Below are positions 28,729-38,445 of a stretch of 64,000 nt of DNA, one piece after another. Location of the stretch: positions 1 through 64,000 of the forward strand of contig JACDDT010000003.1 of the NCBI GenBank assembly GCA_013816855.1. Direction: 5' to 3'. Source of the stretch: Gemmatimonadaceae bacterium. GTDB lineage: Bacteria > Gemmatimonadota > Gemmatimonadetes > Gemmatimonadales > Gemmatimonadaceae. A model generated the notes under the pieces. That model had not been told where the DNA came from. It was given only the letters and a program-made list of their open reading frames with translations, and did no database searches. Both the position numbers and the translations under genes were made by a program. The stretch's first letter is position 1. Each line of letters begins with the position of its first letter.

Positions 28729-30630
28729 ATGAATGAAGCGGACTTTGACGTAATTGTCGTAGGAGCGGGGCACGCGGGGACAGAGGCAGCCGTCGCTGCG
28801 GCGCGAGCCGGCGCTTCAGTCGCGATCATCACGAGCACGCTCGAGACTATCGGCCAAATGTCCTGCAACCCGGCGATTGGTGGAATCGCCAAAGGTTGCG
28901 TCGTTCGCGAGGTGGACGCTCTCGGCGGACTGATGGCGCGTGCGACCGATATGGCGATGATCCAGTTTCGTATGCTCAACCGCAGCAAGGGTCCGGCAGT
29001 CTGGGCACCGCGCGCACAGTGTGATCGCGGACTGTATCGGCGCGCAGTCCGCTCGCTCCTCGAAGAGCAACCGCGCCTCGCGACGATTCAGGGGACGGTA
29101 TCCGCGCTCCTTTTCGACGACGACCGTAAGAGTGTTCACGGTGTCACGACGTTGGAGGGCCGCACGTTCGGGGCGAAAGCTGTTGTCATCACCACCGGTA
29201 CCTTTCTTCGTGGAACCATCTTCATCGGCACATCCACAAACATGCCGGGCGGCAGGGCAGGCGAGAAATCAACGACACATCTCGCGAAGCAATTGGAAGA
29301 GGCGGGCCTTCAGGTCGATCGGTTCAAGACGGGTACACCTCCGCGAATCGATGGTCGTTCGGTTAGGCTCGACAAGCTCGCTGAGCAGAAAAGCGAGCTC
29401 GACGACTTTCGGTATGCATGGTCCCACTTCCAACCAGCCCACGTGCCCGCGCCCACGCCGTCACAGCTTTCCTGCTGGATCACTTTCCTCGAGGACCGCG
29501 GCAAGCGAATCATCTCGGAGAAAGTCGCGGAGTCGGCGATGTACGGCGGCGTCATTTCCGCAAAGGGCCCGCGCTATTGTCCTTCGGTAGAGGATAAGGT
29601 CGTCCGTTTTCCCCTCGCGGAACGGCATCAGATATTTCTCGAGCCGGAGGGTCACGACACGCACGAGATGTACGTAAACGGTATGTCCACGTCGCTCCCC
29701 GCGTCTGTGCAGCTAGAAGTGCTGCGCACCGTCCCCGGACTCGAGGATGTTCGAATGACTCGAGCCGGATACGCGATTGAATACGACTTTTATCCGCCGA
29801 CGCAGCTCGACGCCACCCTGCGTGTACGTGCGGTCGATCATCTTTATTTGGCGGGACAAGTCAATGGAACGACAGGTTACGAAGAAGCCGCGGGGCAAGG
29901 TGTCATTGCGGGTCTAAACGCGGCTCTAGCGTCGAAAGGGAAAGCTCCCGTCGTTCTCGGGCGCGAAACTTCGTACCTCGGCGTTCTTATAGATGACCTC
30001 GTGACCAAGGGGGTGGACGAGCCGTATCGACTATTCACCTCCCGGTCGGAGTTCCGCCTCACAGTCCGGCAGGATAACGCGCTCGCTCGCCTCGCTCCTA
30101 TCGCATCAGAAGTCGGGCTGTATTCGGCCGCCGAATCATCAGTCGTCGAGAAACGCGCTCGCGATCAGAGCGACGCTGTGCGTCTCGCGCGCGAAACGAG
30201 CATCAGCGTTTCAAGTGCGGCGCAAATCCTAAGCGACGCCGGCAGCAGTCAAATAACGCATTCCGTCAAAATCGCAGAGATCGTGAGACGACAGAACGTG
30301 GCGCTTCGAAGCTGCTTTGACGCCGCCGGAGTCGGCGGCGATTTGACTCCCGACTCGATTCTCACCGCGGACCTCGAGCTGAAATACGCGGGCTACTTCG
30401 AGCGGGAGCGCGCCCAGGCGGATCGTCTTAAAAAAATGGGTTCCTTCCCGCTAGACGCGAAGCTTCCTTATCCGTCGATGAAAAGCCTCTCCGTTGAAGC
30501 TCGGCAGAAGCTCGATGCTTTGAAGCCGGCGAATCTCGCGCAGGCGTCTCGCGTCCCCGGAGTGAGCCCGAGTGACCTACAAAATCTCATTCTCGAAGTA
30601 GAGCGAAGAAAGGCTCTAGCCGGGCGCTGA
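28729..30630 (+). CDS. mnmG: tRNA uridine-5-carboxymethylaminomethyl modification enzyme
   Basis: DVIVVGAGHAGTEAAVAAARAG, NPAIGGIAKG, GQVNGTTGYEEAAGQG. Confidence 0.96.
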   Translation: MNEADFDVIVVGAGHAGTEAAVAAARAGASVAIITSTLETIGQMSCNPAIGGIAKGCVVREVDALGGLMARATDMAMIQFRMLNRSKGPAVWAPRAQCDRGLYRRAVRSLLEEQPRLATIQGTVSALLFDDDRKSVHGVTTLEGRTFGAKAVVITTGTFLRGTIFIGTSTNMPGGRAGEKSTTHLAKQLEEAGLQVDRFKTGTPPRIDGRSVRLDKLAEQKSELDDFRYAWSHFQPAHVPAPTPSQLSCWITFLEDRGKRIISEKVAESAMYGGVISAKGPRYCPSVEDKVVRFPLAERHQIFLEPEGHDTHEMYVNGMSTSLPASVQLEVLRTVPGLEDVRMTRAGYAIEYDFYPPTQLDATLRVRAVDHLYLAGQVNGTTGYEEAAGQGVIAGLNAALASKGKAPVVLGRETSYLGVLIDDLVTKGVDEPYRLFTSRSEFRLTVRQDNALARLAPIASEVGLYSAAESSVVEKRARDQSDAVRLARETSISVSSAAQILSDAGSSQITHSVKIAEIVRRQNVALRSCFDAAGVGGDLTPDSILTADLELKYAGYFERERAQADRLKKMGSFPLDAKLPYPSMKSLSVEARQKLDALKPANLAQASRVPGVSPSDLQNLILEVERRKALAGR

Positions 30631-31569
30631 CGCATCCCGTTTGGTGCTCGAGCTCCACTCGATAAGGATCACCGCGAGAATGATGAGGATACCACCGACG
30701 AGCGTGGTAGAATGCAGCTGGTCTTTGAGAACCAGCGCCCCTAGGAGCGCGGTGAAAAACGGCTCGACAGTCGCAATGATCGCCGTTCGCACGGGTCCGA
30801 GAACGGCCAGGCCGGCGATCAGCGCGGGGAATGCAAGGCCGGTTGAAACAACGGCGAGAATCGCGATCTCCCAGCGTGCGTCAGGGCGAGCCGGGACAGT
30901 GAGGCCGCCTTTTAAGAGTGCGGCCACAACGAAGAAGATCGCAGCCCCGATCACGAGAAAAAACGTTGCTGTACGCGGCGGGACGTCACGCTGGATTTTG
31001 CGAAGAACCGGAAGGTAGGCCGCGTAGAGGAACGAAGCTCCCAGGGCGAGCGCAACGCCTCTCCCGTTTAACGTGCCGGACCCTGGGGCACCGACCATCA
31101 CTGTCACTCCTGCGAGCGCGAGGGCGAGAGCGGCAATTCTCCAGCGGGTCAATTTTTCTGCACCGGTTACCGCGGACAGGAGGGCGACCCAGGCCGGATA
31201 CGTATAGAAAAGGAAGGCGAGCGTAGCGACGGGAATGAATGCGAGCGCGCTCAGGCTGGTGAAAGTGAGCAGCGCCTGCCCTCCGCCTCCCAGAACGACG
31301 AGCTTCCAAATGGCCGACAATTTTGTGCTGCGAATCTCGCGAATCGAGCCGAAGGCTGCGACGACGACGATCGCAAGCAGATACCGCCACGCCATCGCGT
31401 CTACGAGTGTGACGCCGGCTTTGCTCGTGAGGAGCGTCAGGACGGAGATAGCGCCGAAGCTGACCGATGAGAGCAATATGTAGAAAGTCGCTCTCGCGAT
31501 TCCGGTTGTCTGCATGGCGGAATGTAGCGGACGCGGCATGCAACAGCCATTTTCGAAGAATGCTCTCAC
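30616..31569 (-). CDS. EamA/DMT-family transporter
   Basis: Ten TM helices in two EamA repeats. Confidence 0.85.
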   Translation of the reverse strand: MRAFFENGCCMPRPLHSAMQTTGIARATFYILLSSVSFGAISVLTLLTSKAGVTLVDAMAWRYLLAIVVVAAFGSIREIRSTKLSAIWKLVVLGGGGQALLTFTSLSALAFIPVATLAFLFYTYPAWVALLSAVTGAEKLTRWRIAALALALAGVTVMVGAPGSGTLNGRGVALALGASFLYAAYLPVLRKIQRDVPPRTATFFLVIGAAIFFVVAALLKGGLTVPARPDARWEIAILAVVSTGLAFPALIAGLAVLGPVRTAIIATVEPFFTALLGALVLKDQLHSTTLVGGILIILAVILIEWSSSTKRDASAPG

Positions 31570-31617
31570 CGAAATTCTTGTGACGCGAAAAACGGCCTTT
31601 CTTCACCCCCTCTTCGC

Positions 31618-32598
31618 ATGACAACGTCAACGTTTACGGAACACGCCGTCGTCAGGCCACAGGTCGACGAGGACATCAAGGACCTCGGCTTCGGTGCCGA
31701 GGTCGCGCGAAGCAGCCACCAACGCCTGCTCAACCGCGACGGGACGTTCAACGTAGTGCGGGAAGGGTTGGACCCAATCTCTGCACTCAGCCTATATCAC
31801 TGGTCGCTCATGATATCGTGGCCGCTTTTTCTAACTGCGATCACGGTTGCTTACATCGCCATAAATGCTCTTTTCGCCGTCGCCTTTCTTCTTTGTGGCC
31901 CGGGCGCGCTGCAGGCGACAACGGCAATTCCCGAAGGATCTACCTTCGCGCGCGCGTTCTTCTTCAGCGTGCAGTCTTTTGCCACTATCGGCTATGGCCA
32001 CATCGTTCCGGTGGGTCTTGCCGCGAATCTACTGGTGACGATCGAAGCACTCATCAACATCGTCGGCGTAGCTCTCGCTACCGGCCTTGTGTTCGCGCGG
32101 TTTTCCCGCCCGATGGCGAAGATCATATACAGCGACAACGCCATCGTCGCGCCGTACAGAAACGTCACCGCGTTAGAATTCAGAATTGCCAATCAGCGCA
32201 GCAGCCAGATTATCGAGATCGAAGCGAAAGTCATCCTGAGCAAGATCGAGAGCGTCGGCGGTGTGACAGCGCGAAAATTTTATGAGCTAAAGCTGGAGCG
32301 CAGCCGAGTGACTTTTTTCGCTTTAAGCTGGACCATCGTTCACCCAATCATCCCAACGAGCCCCCTCTACGGCCTGTCTGAAGAAGACCTTCTTACCGCA
32401 GATGCCGAAATCATGATCCTGTTGACGGGGACAGACGAGACGTCCTCTCAGATCGTGCATTCGCGCTCGTCGTATAAAGCGAACGAGGTTATATGGAATG
32501 CGAAGTTCAGTAACATCTTCATGCGAACCCGCGATGGCGGGGTAATCGGCATGGACGTGAGCCGCATCAACGACATTGAGCGCCAAACGAGGATGTAA
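31618..32598 (+). CDS. inward-rectifier (KirBac-like) potassium channel
   Basis: Pore FFFSVQSFATIGYGHIVP with two TM helices; long C-terminal Ig-like cytoplasmic domain. Confidence 0.9.
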   Translation: MTTSTFTEHAVVRPQVDEDIKDLGFGAEVARSSHQRLLNRDGTFNVVREGLDPISALSLYHWSLMISWPLFLTAITVAYIAINALFAVAFLLCGPGALQATTAIPEGSTFARAFFFSVQSFATIGYGHIVPVGLAANLLVTIEALINIVGVALATGLVFARFSRPMAKIIYSDNAIVAPYRNVTALEFRIANQRSSQIIEIEAKVILSKIESVGGVTARKFYELKLERSRVTFFALSWTIVHPIIPTSPLYGLSEEDLLTADAEIMILLTGTDETSSQIVHSRSSYKANEVIWNAKFSNIFMRTRDGGVIGMDVSRINDIERQTRM

Positions 32599-32628
32599 GA
32601 CATTGAAATTTCACTCGAGGATGGAAAA

Positions 32629-33351
32629 ATGAGTCGGATTGTAACGGTATTCGCCGGTTTTTGCCTTATTACACTGCCACTATCCGCACAGAATCACGTC
32701 ACCGAGCCGCCAATACCGCAGATTTCGGTAGGCGGTCACGGCGAAGTCAAGGTCAGGCCAGATCGAGCTACGATTCAGATCAGCGTACAGTCCCGCGCGA
32801 CCACGGCAGCTGCAGCGGCCGCGGAAAACGCGCAAAAACAATCGGGAGTAATTGCCGCCATCAAAGGCCTCGGTATTGATGACGATCAGATCTCGACTTC
32901 CAACTACTCGGTAAGTCCGGAGTTTAAGTACGAGGCTAATCAGTCACCGATAATTACCGGCTACGTAGTCACAAATACCGTCGTCGTCGAGGTACGGAAA
33001 ATCGCCCAGGTTGGCCCGGTGCTCGACGCGGCTCTTGCCCACGGCGCGAATCTTATCTCGGGGTTGAATTTCTTCGCCTCAAACACGGAGTCAGCCCGGC
33101 GATCTGCGATAGCGCTCGCGGTCGCCACAGCAAAGGCTGACGCCGAGGCCGCCGCCCGCGCGGCTGGGGGATCCCTGGGTCCGCTCCTCGAACTTGGAGT
33201 GAGTAGCTACTCGCCTCCGGGCCCAAGGCCGATGATGATGATGCGAGCTGCGGCAGATGCTTCCAGCCAAGCCGACACCCCGATCTCCCCGGGGCAAGAG
33301 ACGTTGTCCGTCGAAGTCTCCACTCGATGGAGATTTATCCCCGGGACCTGA
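32629..33351 (+). CDS. SIMPL (DUF541) domain periplasmic protein
   Basis: Signal peptide; ISVGGHGEVKVRPDRATIQISVQSRA. Confidence 0.88.
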   Translation: MSRIVTVFAGFCLITLPLSAQNHVTEPPIPQISVGGHGEVKVRPDRATIQISVQSRATTAAAAAAENAQKQSGVIAAIKGLGIDDDQISTSNYSVSPEFKYEANQSPIITGYVVTNTVVVEVRKIAQVGPVLDAALAHGANLISGLNFFASNTESARRSAIALAVATAKADAEAAARAAGGSLGPLLELGVSSYSPPGPRPMMMMRAAADASSQADTPISPGQETLSVEVSTRWRFIPGT

Positions 33352-33363
33352 TTCCAGCTCTGT

Positions 33364-33377
33364 GTTCCACGTGGAAC
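33364..33377. promoter_or_regulatory. parS-like site 1 (GTTCCACGTGGAAC)
   Basis: Perfect 14-bp palindrome matching the parS core (TGTTNCACGTGNAACA), next to parA. Confidence 0.85.
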
Positions 33378-33390
33378 GGGGCTGTCGCTA

Positions 33391-33404
33391 GTTCCACGTG
33401 GAAC
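33391..33404. promoter_or_regulatory. parS-like site 2 (GTTCCACGTGGAAC)
   Basis: Identical palindrome 27 bp downstream of site 1. Confidence 0.85.
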
Positions 33405-33442
33405 GTTAGGGATTACCTTCCTCTTCTCTTCCGGGGGTGTAA

Positions 33443-34234
33443 TTGGGGCGTGTGATCGCGGTTGCTAATCAAAAGGGCGGGGTTGGCAAGACGACGACCG
33501 CAGTAAATCTTGCCGCGAGCCTCGCCGCTGCTGAGAAACGCACGCTCCTGATTGACGGCGATCCACAGGGAAATGCCACGAGCGGCGTGGGCGTTGAGAT
33601 CAAACCCGGCGACGTGTCGCTGTACGAAGTGTTGATCGGCGGTGCCCAGATACAAGAGGCACTCCACCGGCGCGTGCAGTTCGAACTGCTCGATGTCGTC
33701 CCGGCTACTCCCGACCTCGCCGCTGCCGAAGTGGAATTGGTGGACCGCCAGGATCGGGAATACGGCGTCCGGCGGGCGCTCGCTGAAATCCGAAATGATT
33801 ACGATTTTATCCTCATCGATTGTCCACCATCGTTGGGGTTGATAACAGTTAACATGCTCGCCGCGGCGGACGCACTGATGATCCCGCTGCAGTGCGAGTA
33901 TTACGCGCTCGAGGGACTTTCCCAGCTGCTCAACACCGTCCACCGGATCCAGCACAGCGTGAACGAAGCACTCACTATAGACGGTGTGCTGCTGACCATG
34001 TATGACGCCCGGCTCAATCTCTCTCGGCAGGTCGCCGACGACGCGCGCGAGTATTTCGGAAACGGCGTCTTCGAGGCTGTGATTCCGCGGAATGTCCGCC
34101 TTGCCGAGGCACCGAGCTTTGGAAAGCCGATCATTCTTTATGATGTCAATTCAGCCGGCGCTCAAGCCTACCTCGCAGTAGCCGCTGAATTAATTCAGCG
34201 CACGTCCGGGTTAGGGAGAAAAGATGGCAAGTGA
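33443..34234 (+). CDS. parA: chromosome partitioning ATPase ParA/Soj
   Basis: VIAVANQKGGVGKTTTAVNLAASL. Confidence 0.95.
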   Translation: MGRVIAVANQKGGVGKTTTAVNLAASLAAAEKRTLLIDGDPQGNATSGVGVEIKPGDVSLYEVLIGGAQIQEALHRRVQFELLDVVPATPDLAAAEVELVDRQDREYGVRRALAEIRNDYDFILIDCPPSLGLITVNMLAAADALMIPLQCEYYALEGLSQLLNTVHRIQHSVNEALTIDGVLLTMYDARLNLSRQVADDAREYFGNGVFEAVIPRNVRLAEAPSFGKPIILYDVNSAGAQAYLAVAAELIQRTSGLGRKDGK

Positions 34235-35120
34235 GAAGCCGACGCGTCGTTTAGGGAGGGGGCTCGACGCGTTAATCCGCGGCGGGTCGGCGCGAGAGTC
34301 AGCCGCAACGGATCCAAACACAGGCCTGCAACAGCTGAACATCACAGCAATCCGGAACAACCCGTATCAGCCGCGGAAGAAATTCCGAGCTGAGGATTTG
34401 AAAGAGTTGCAGGACAGCATTAAAGCAAACGGGCTGCTTCAACCAATCACGGTTCGGAGAGCGGCCACGGGCGATGGCTACGAGCTCATCGCTGGCGAGC
34501 GCCGGCTGCGCGCTTCGACGAACCTCGGCTGGAAGCAGATACCAGCAATCGTGCGCGACGTGGATGACAAGGCTCTCCTCACTTACGCGCTTATTGAAAA
34601 TCTGCAGAGAGCAGATCTGGATCCGATCGAGGAAGCCGAAGGTTATCAGCAGCTCGTCAAGGAATTCGGACTGACGCAGCTGGAAGTCGCGGAAATGGTC
34701 GGAAAAGATCGAACGACCGTGGCAAACTCTCTCCGGGTGCTAAATCTTCCCGACACCGTCCGCGAAATGCTGCGTGATGGGAAGCTGACGATGGGTCACG
34801 CCAAGCCGCTGCTCGGTCTCGAGCAACCCGCAAAGATGATCGCTATGGCGAAAGAGATCGTAGCCCGCGGACTCACCGTGAGGGATGTCGAACGAAGACT
34901 GAAGTCCGAAACCCCTGCTAGGAACAAGCCCTCCCGCCCCCGGCCGAGCGGGGGTGCAGGCGCGGAAGTGAAAGCGACCGAAGCACTGCTTAGGAAAAGG
35001 CTCCAGACAGACGTCGAGCTTTCCCGGAAAGAGGGCGGCTCGGGTTCAATTTCTGTCCGTTTTTACTCGGACGACGACCTTGAAAGAATTCTGGAACTGA
35101 TGGGGATTACACGCGACTAA
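34224..35120 (+). CDS. parB: chromosome partitioning protein ParB/Spo0J
   Basis: RNNPYQPRKKF, LIAGERRLRAS, VAEMVGKDRTTVANSLRVLNLP. Confidence 0.95.
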   Translation: MASEKPTRRLGRGLDALIRGGSARESAATDPNTGLQQLNITAIRNNPYQPRKKFRAEDLKELQDSIKANGLLQPITVRRAATGDGYELIAGERRLRASTNLGWKQIPAIVRDVDDKALLTYALIENLQRADLDPIEEAEGYQQLVKEFGLTQLEVAEMVGKDRTTVANSLRVLNLPDTVREMLRDGKLTMGHAKPLLGLEQPAKMIAMAKEIVARGLTVRDVERRLKSETPARNKPSRPRPSGGAGAEVKATEALLRKRLQTDVELSRKEGGSGSISVRFYSDDDLERILELMGITRD

Positions 35121-35209
35121 ATTTGTCTACGCTAGTTGTAATTCGTTGACATATAGGCGTTTACATCGCGCCATCCCTGCGCCAAGGTTTTTCACAATTC
35201 GCCCAAACG

Positions 35210-35983
35210 ATGCCCACCGCAACTGAGATTTCGACGCACGCCAACTTCATTTTGCGATCGGCTGAAATCGCCGATTATCCCTCGGCTCTCAACGGGTTAC
35301 AGGTCGATACGCCGGCTTCCGTTACCAAGATCGCGGGAGCAGTGGATTTCTCCTCCAGAACACTGAACGCGGCAATCAAGGCGGGGGCGCAGCTCCTAGT
35401 TGTGCACCATGGTGCGTTTTGGCAGGGTGCATCTCCGCTCACGGGAAAATGGTATGGGACAGTTGCCGCACTTATCGAGAATTCGATAGGTGTCTACTCG
35501 TCACATCTCCCGCTCGATTGTCACCCCTCGCTCGGAAATAATGCGCTTCTCGCAAAAGCGCTTGAGCTGGAAGCCACTTCACGTTTTGCGAAGTTCAACG
35601 GAACAGATATCGGTGTAGCGGGGGCTTCCGAAGCTCCGCTCGAGGAATTGGTGACGCGCGCGGCGACATTCTCCGCATCGCACGGCGGTCATCTCCGCGT
35701 CACATCCTCTGAGAAGAATCGAGCAATCGGACGATGGGCGATCTGTACTGGATCGGGCGCGGATGCCGACACACTGAAGGAAGCCGTCGAGCTCGGCATC
35801 AGCACGCTTATCGTCGGCGAAGGTCCTCATTGGACGTCGGTGTTTGCAGAAGAAAACGACATCGTCATTCTGTATGCGGGCCACTACGCGACTGAGACTC
35901 TCGGCGTACAAGCACTCGCCGACGCGATTGCGAAAGAGTTCGGAATCGAGTGGGAGTTCATCCCCGCGCCTACAGGAAGCTGA
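35210..35983 (+). CDS. Nif3-like dinuclear metal centre protein
   Basis: LNGLQVDTP, LLVVHHGAFWQ, GEGPHW, YAGHYATETLGVQALA. Confidence 0.9.
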   Translation: MPTATEISTHANFILRSAEIADYPSALNGLQVDTPASVTKIAGAVDFSSRTLNAAIKAGAQLLVVHHGAFWQGASPLTGKWYGTVAALIENSIGVYSSHLPLDCHPSLGNNALLAKALELEATSRFAKFNGTDIGVAGASEAPLEELVTRAATFSASHGGHLRVTSSEKNRAIGRWAICTGSGADADTLKEAVELGISTLIVGEGPHWTSVFAEENDIVILYAGHYATETLGVQALADAIAKEFGIEWEFIPAPTGS

Positions 35984-36046
35984 CGACCGAACCTCTACGT
36001 CACGCTACGTATTCGACTGGCGCCGCTACCGGCGCATCTTCCTCTC

Positions 36047-37498
36047 ATGATTTTACCCGGAGCGGCCAACATGTCTGAGGCCTCCAAATCACCGTCGCGG
36101 CCGAAGTCGGAGCCGGTGCGACTCGCGCCCTTTCGCGAGCGCATGAGTTGGGCACTCTACGATTTCGCGAACACCGTCTTCTCGATGAATATCGCGACGC
36201 TCTACTTCGCTGCGTGGCTCGTCGCGGATCTCGGGCGCTCAAACACCACATACGCAATCGCAAACGGAATCGCATCTGCAATGGTTGTCGTGTCCATACC
36301 AATTTTCGGGGCGCTGTCCGACGCGACACGGCGGCGGAAGCCGTGGGTTGTTGGCTTCACACTCCTCGCATGCGCTGCCACAATCATCATGGCGGGAATC
36401 GGAGAGCGCTGGCTGCCACTCGTGGGGGAAGGCGTCATCGGAGGACCGGGCACCGCTACGAGTATGTCAGCAATCGCGCTGGTTGGGATGCTCTCCGCAT
36501 TCGTCATTGCAAACTACGCCTATCAAGGAGCGCAGCCGTTTTACAACGCGATGCTGTCGGATCTCGCCCCTGCCGAGCGACGCGGAAAATTATCCGGCCT
36601 CGGCGCTGCGTTCGGATACGCGGGCTCGATCACGGGTGTGCTTCTCAGCTACCCGTTCTTCAGCGGGTCCGTACCGATCATCGGCGCCGTGTCGCCGCAG
36701 GTTCTGTCCGCCTTGAGAAGTATCATCCCGTTCACTTCGCATGCGGGAAGAATCTCGACGTTCGTACCGACGGCGCTGCTCTTCCTGCTTTTCTCGATTC
36801 CGTTGATGCTTTTCTGCAAGGATCACCACGCCCTCCGCGACAAGACGAAGATACCGTGGAGAGAATCGTTCAGCGGTTTGCGCGAAACGCTTCGTGAGGC
36901 CAAACGATATCCGGGCGTCGCGAGGTTCATTCTTACCAGCTTTCTGTATCAAGACGCAATGGGAACCATCATCGCGAACATGGCGCTCTATGCGATCTTC
37001 GCGATGGGCTTTAAGAAGGGCGCAGAGGTGACGCTGTTCGTGATTCTCACGGTGCCGGCGGTACTCGGAAGTTATCTGATAGGAAAGCTCGTTGACCGCT
37101 TCGGGCCGAAGCGCACGTTGATGTGGGTTATCAGCGGTTGGGTAGTTCTACTGATCGCTATGATCGTCGCGCCATCGCGTTCCGCGTTCTGGATCGTCGG
37201 AGCGCTTATCGGTCTCATCTACGGCGGTGTGTCCACCGCAGAGCGCCCGCTCCTGCTCAGCCTCGTGCCGGATGCGGAAGCAGGGCGGTTTTTCAGCCTC
37301 ATGGTACTTTCCGCCCGAGCGGCAGCGATAGTCGGACCATTCGTGTGGGCAATTACGGTAGACAACTTAATCGCGCCTCTGGGAACGCCGGCCGCCTATC
37401 GTGCCGGTGTAGTGACAGTCGCGATCGGGATGGTTGGTGCGCTTTGGTTTCTGCGGCGGGTGCCGGACACTTTTGCAACCGGCGCACTCCAAAAATGA
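36047..37498 (+). CDS. MFS transporter (UMF1/Atg22-like)
   Basis: SWALYDFANTVFSMNIATLYF, many TM helices; start could be 36071. Confidence 0.87.
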   Translation: MILPGAANMSEASKSPSRPKSEPVRLAPFRERMSWALYDFANTVFSMNIATLYFAAWLVADLGRSNTTYAIANGIASAMVVVSIPIFGALSDATRRRKPWVVGFTLLACAATIIMAGIGERWLPLVGEGVIGGPGTATSMSAIALVGMLSAFVIANYAYQGAQPFYNAMLSDLAPAERRGKLSGLGAAFGYAGSITGVLLSYPFFSGSVPIIGAVSPQVLSALRSIIPFTSHAGRISTFVPTALLFLLFSIPLMLFCKDHHALRDKTKIPWRESFSGLRETLREAKRYPGVARFILTSFLYQDAMGTIIANMALYAIFAMGFKKGAEVTLFVILTVPAVLGSYLIGKLVDRFGPKRTLMWVISGWVVLLIAMIVAPSRSAFWIVGALIGLIYGGVSTAERPLLLSLVPDAEAGRFFSLMVLSARAAAIVGPFVWAITVDNLIAPLGTPAAYRAGVVTVAIGMVGALWFLRRVPDTFATGALQK

Positions 37499-38445
37499 TC
37501 TACCGCTTTTTCCGTTGGATAGCGGGCATCATGCTGCACTGGTTCTACTCGGAAATTCGAATCGACGGAGGCGAGCGAATTCCGAAAACGGGGCCGCTGC
37601 TTGTTGCTGTCAATCATCCGAACGCGATGGTGGATTCCCTGGTGGCCGGATGGGTCGTTCCGCGCCCGCTGCGCATTACCGCAAAGGCGACGCTGTTTCA
37701 ACATCCCTTCGTATCCTTGATGTTTAAACTGCTGGGCGTCGTACCACTGCGGCGCGTATCGGACACGACTGGCAATTTGCGGGAAGACTATGAGCGCAAC
37801 AGCGCAGCCTTCCAGGAAATAATCGGCGTGCTGCGAGAGGGCGGGGCGGTACTCATTTTCCCGGAAGGGCGAAGCAATTCGGATGAGCTGCTGCCGCTAA
37901 AGACCGGGCTCGCGCGCATCGCGCTCGCGGCGCGTCAGAGCGGTGTTCGTGGAGTCGGAATTCTTACGGTCGGATTGACGTTCGAAAACAAGAGCAACCC
38001 GGGCACTCGCGTGGTGGCGATAATCGAAGATCCATTGGATGTCGATTCGTGGCAGGGCGAATCGACGCGAGCTCTGACCGATTCGATCACAGAAAGATTG
38101 CTTCGTGCATCAAGCGGAACGCTGTTTCCTACCGGTGCGCCTACCGAGCGCGCGCAGAAGCAAATGATTCTCGTGAGGGCGGCAAGCTGGTGGGGAAGGA
38201 CAACACACGAGATTCCTATTCGCTACGCTAGATCGCTTGCCCTTTCGCGCAGCCAGAGCGCCGATGAGCCGGCCATGCTGACGATGTTATTTGGCATCGG
38301 GCTGATCCTTGCCTCCTATGCGATCCACGTGGCACTAGTTGGGCTGCTAACTAGATCGGCGCTCGTAACGGGTCTCTACTTGGCGACACTCATTACGGGC
38401 GCTTACTGGACAGCCTTCGAAGGACACAGCCGCGCGGTACGCTAG
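37495..38445 (+). CDS. 1-acyl-sn-glycerol-3-phosphate acyltransferase-like protein
   Basis: VAVNHPNAMVDSLVAG (HX4D-like) and IFPEGRSNSD; ATGA overlap with the upstream gene. Confidence 0.85.
   Translation: MIYRFFRWIAGIMLHWFYSEIRIDGGERIPKTGPLLVAVNHPNAMVDSLVAGWVVPRPLRITAKATLFQHPFVSLMFKLLGVVPLRRVSDTTGNLREDYERNSAAFQEIIGVLREGGAVLIFPEGRSNSDELLPLKTGLARIALAARQSGVRGVGILTVGLTFENKSNPGTRVVAIIEDPLDVDSWQGESTRALTDSITERLLRASSGTLFPTGAPTERAQKQMILVRAASWWGRTTHEIPIRYARSLALSRSQSADEPAMLTMLFGIGLILASYAIHVALVGLLTRSALVTGLYLATLITGAYWTAFEGHSRAVR

Noticed and set aside
36148-36897. 249-aa plus-strand ORF in alternate frame
   Set aside because: Overlaps the MFS transporter in another frame; Arg-rich, no TM pattern
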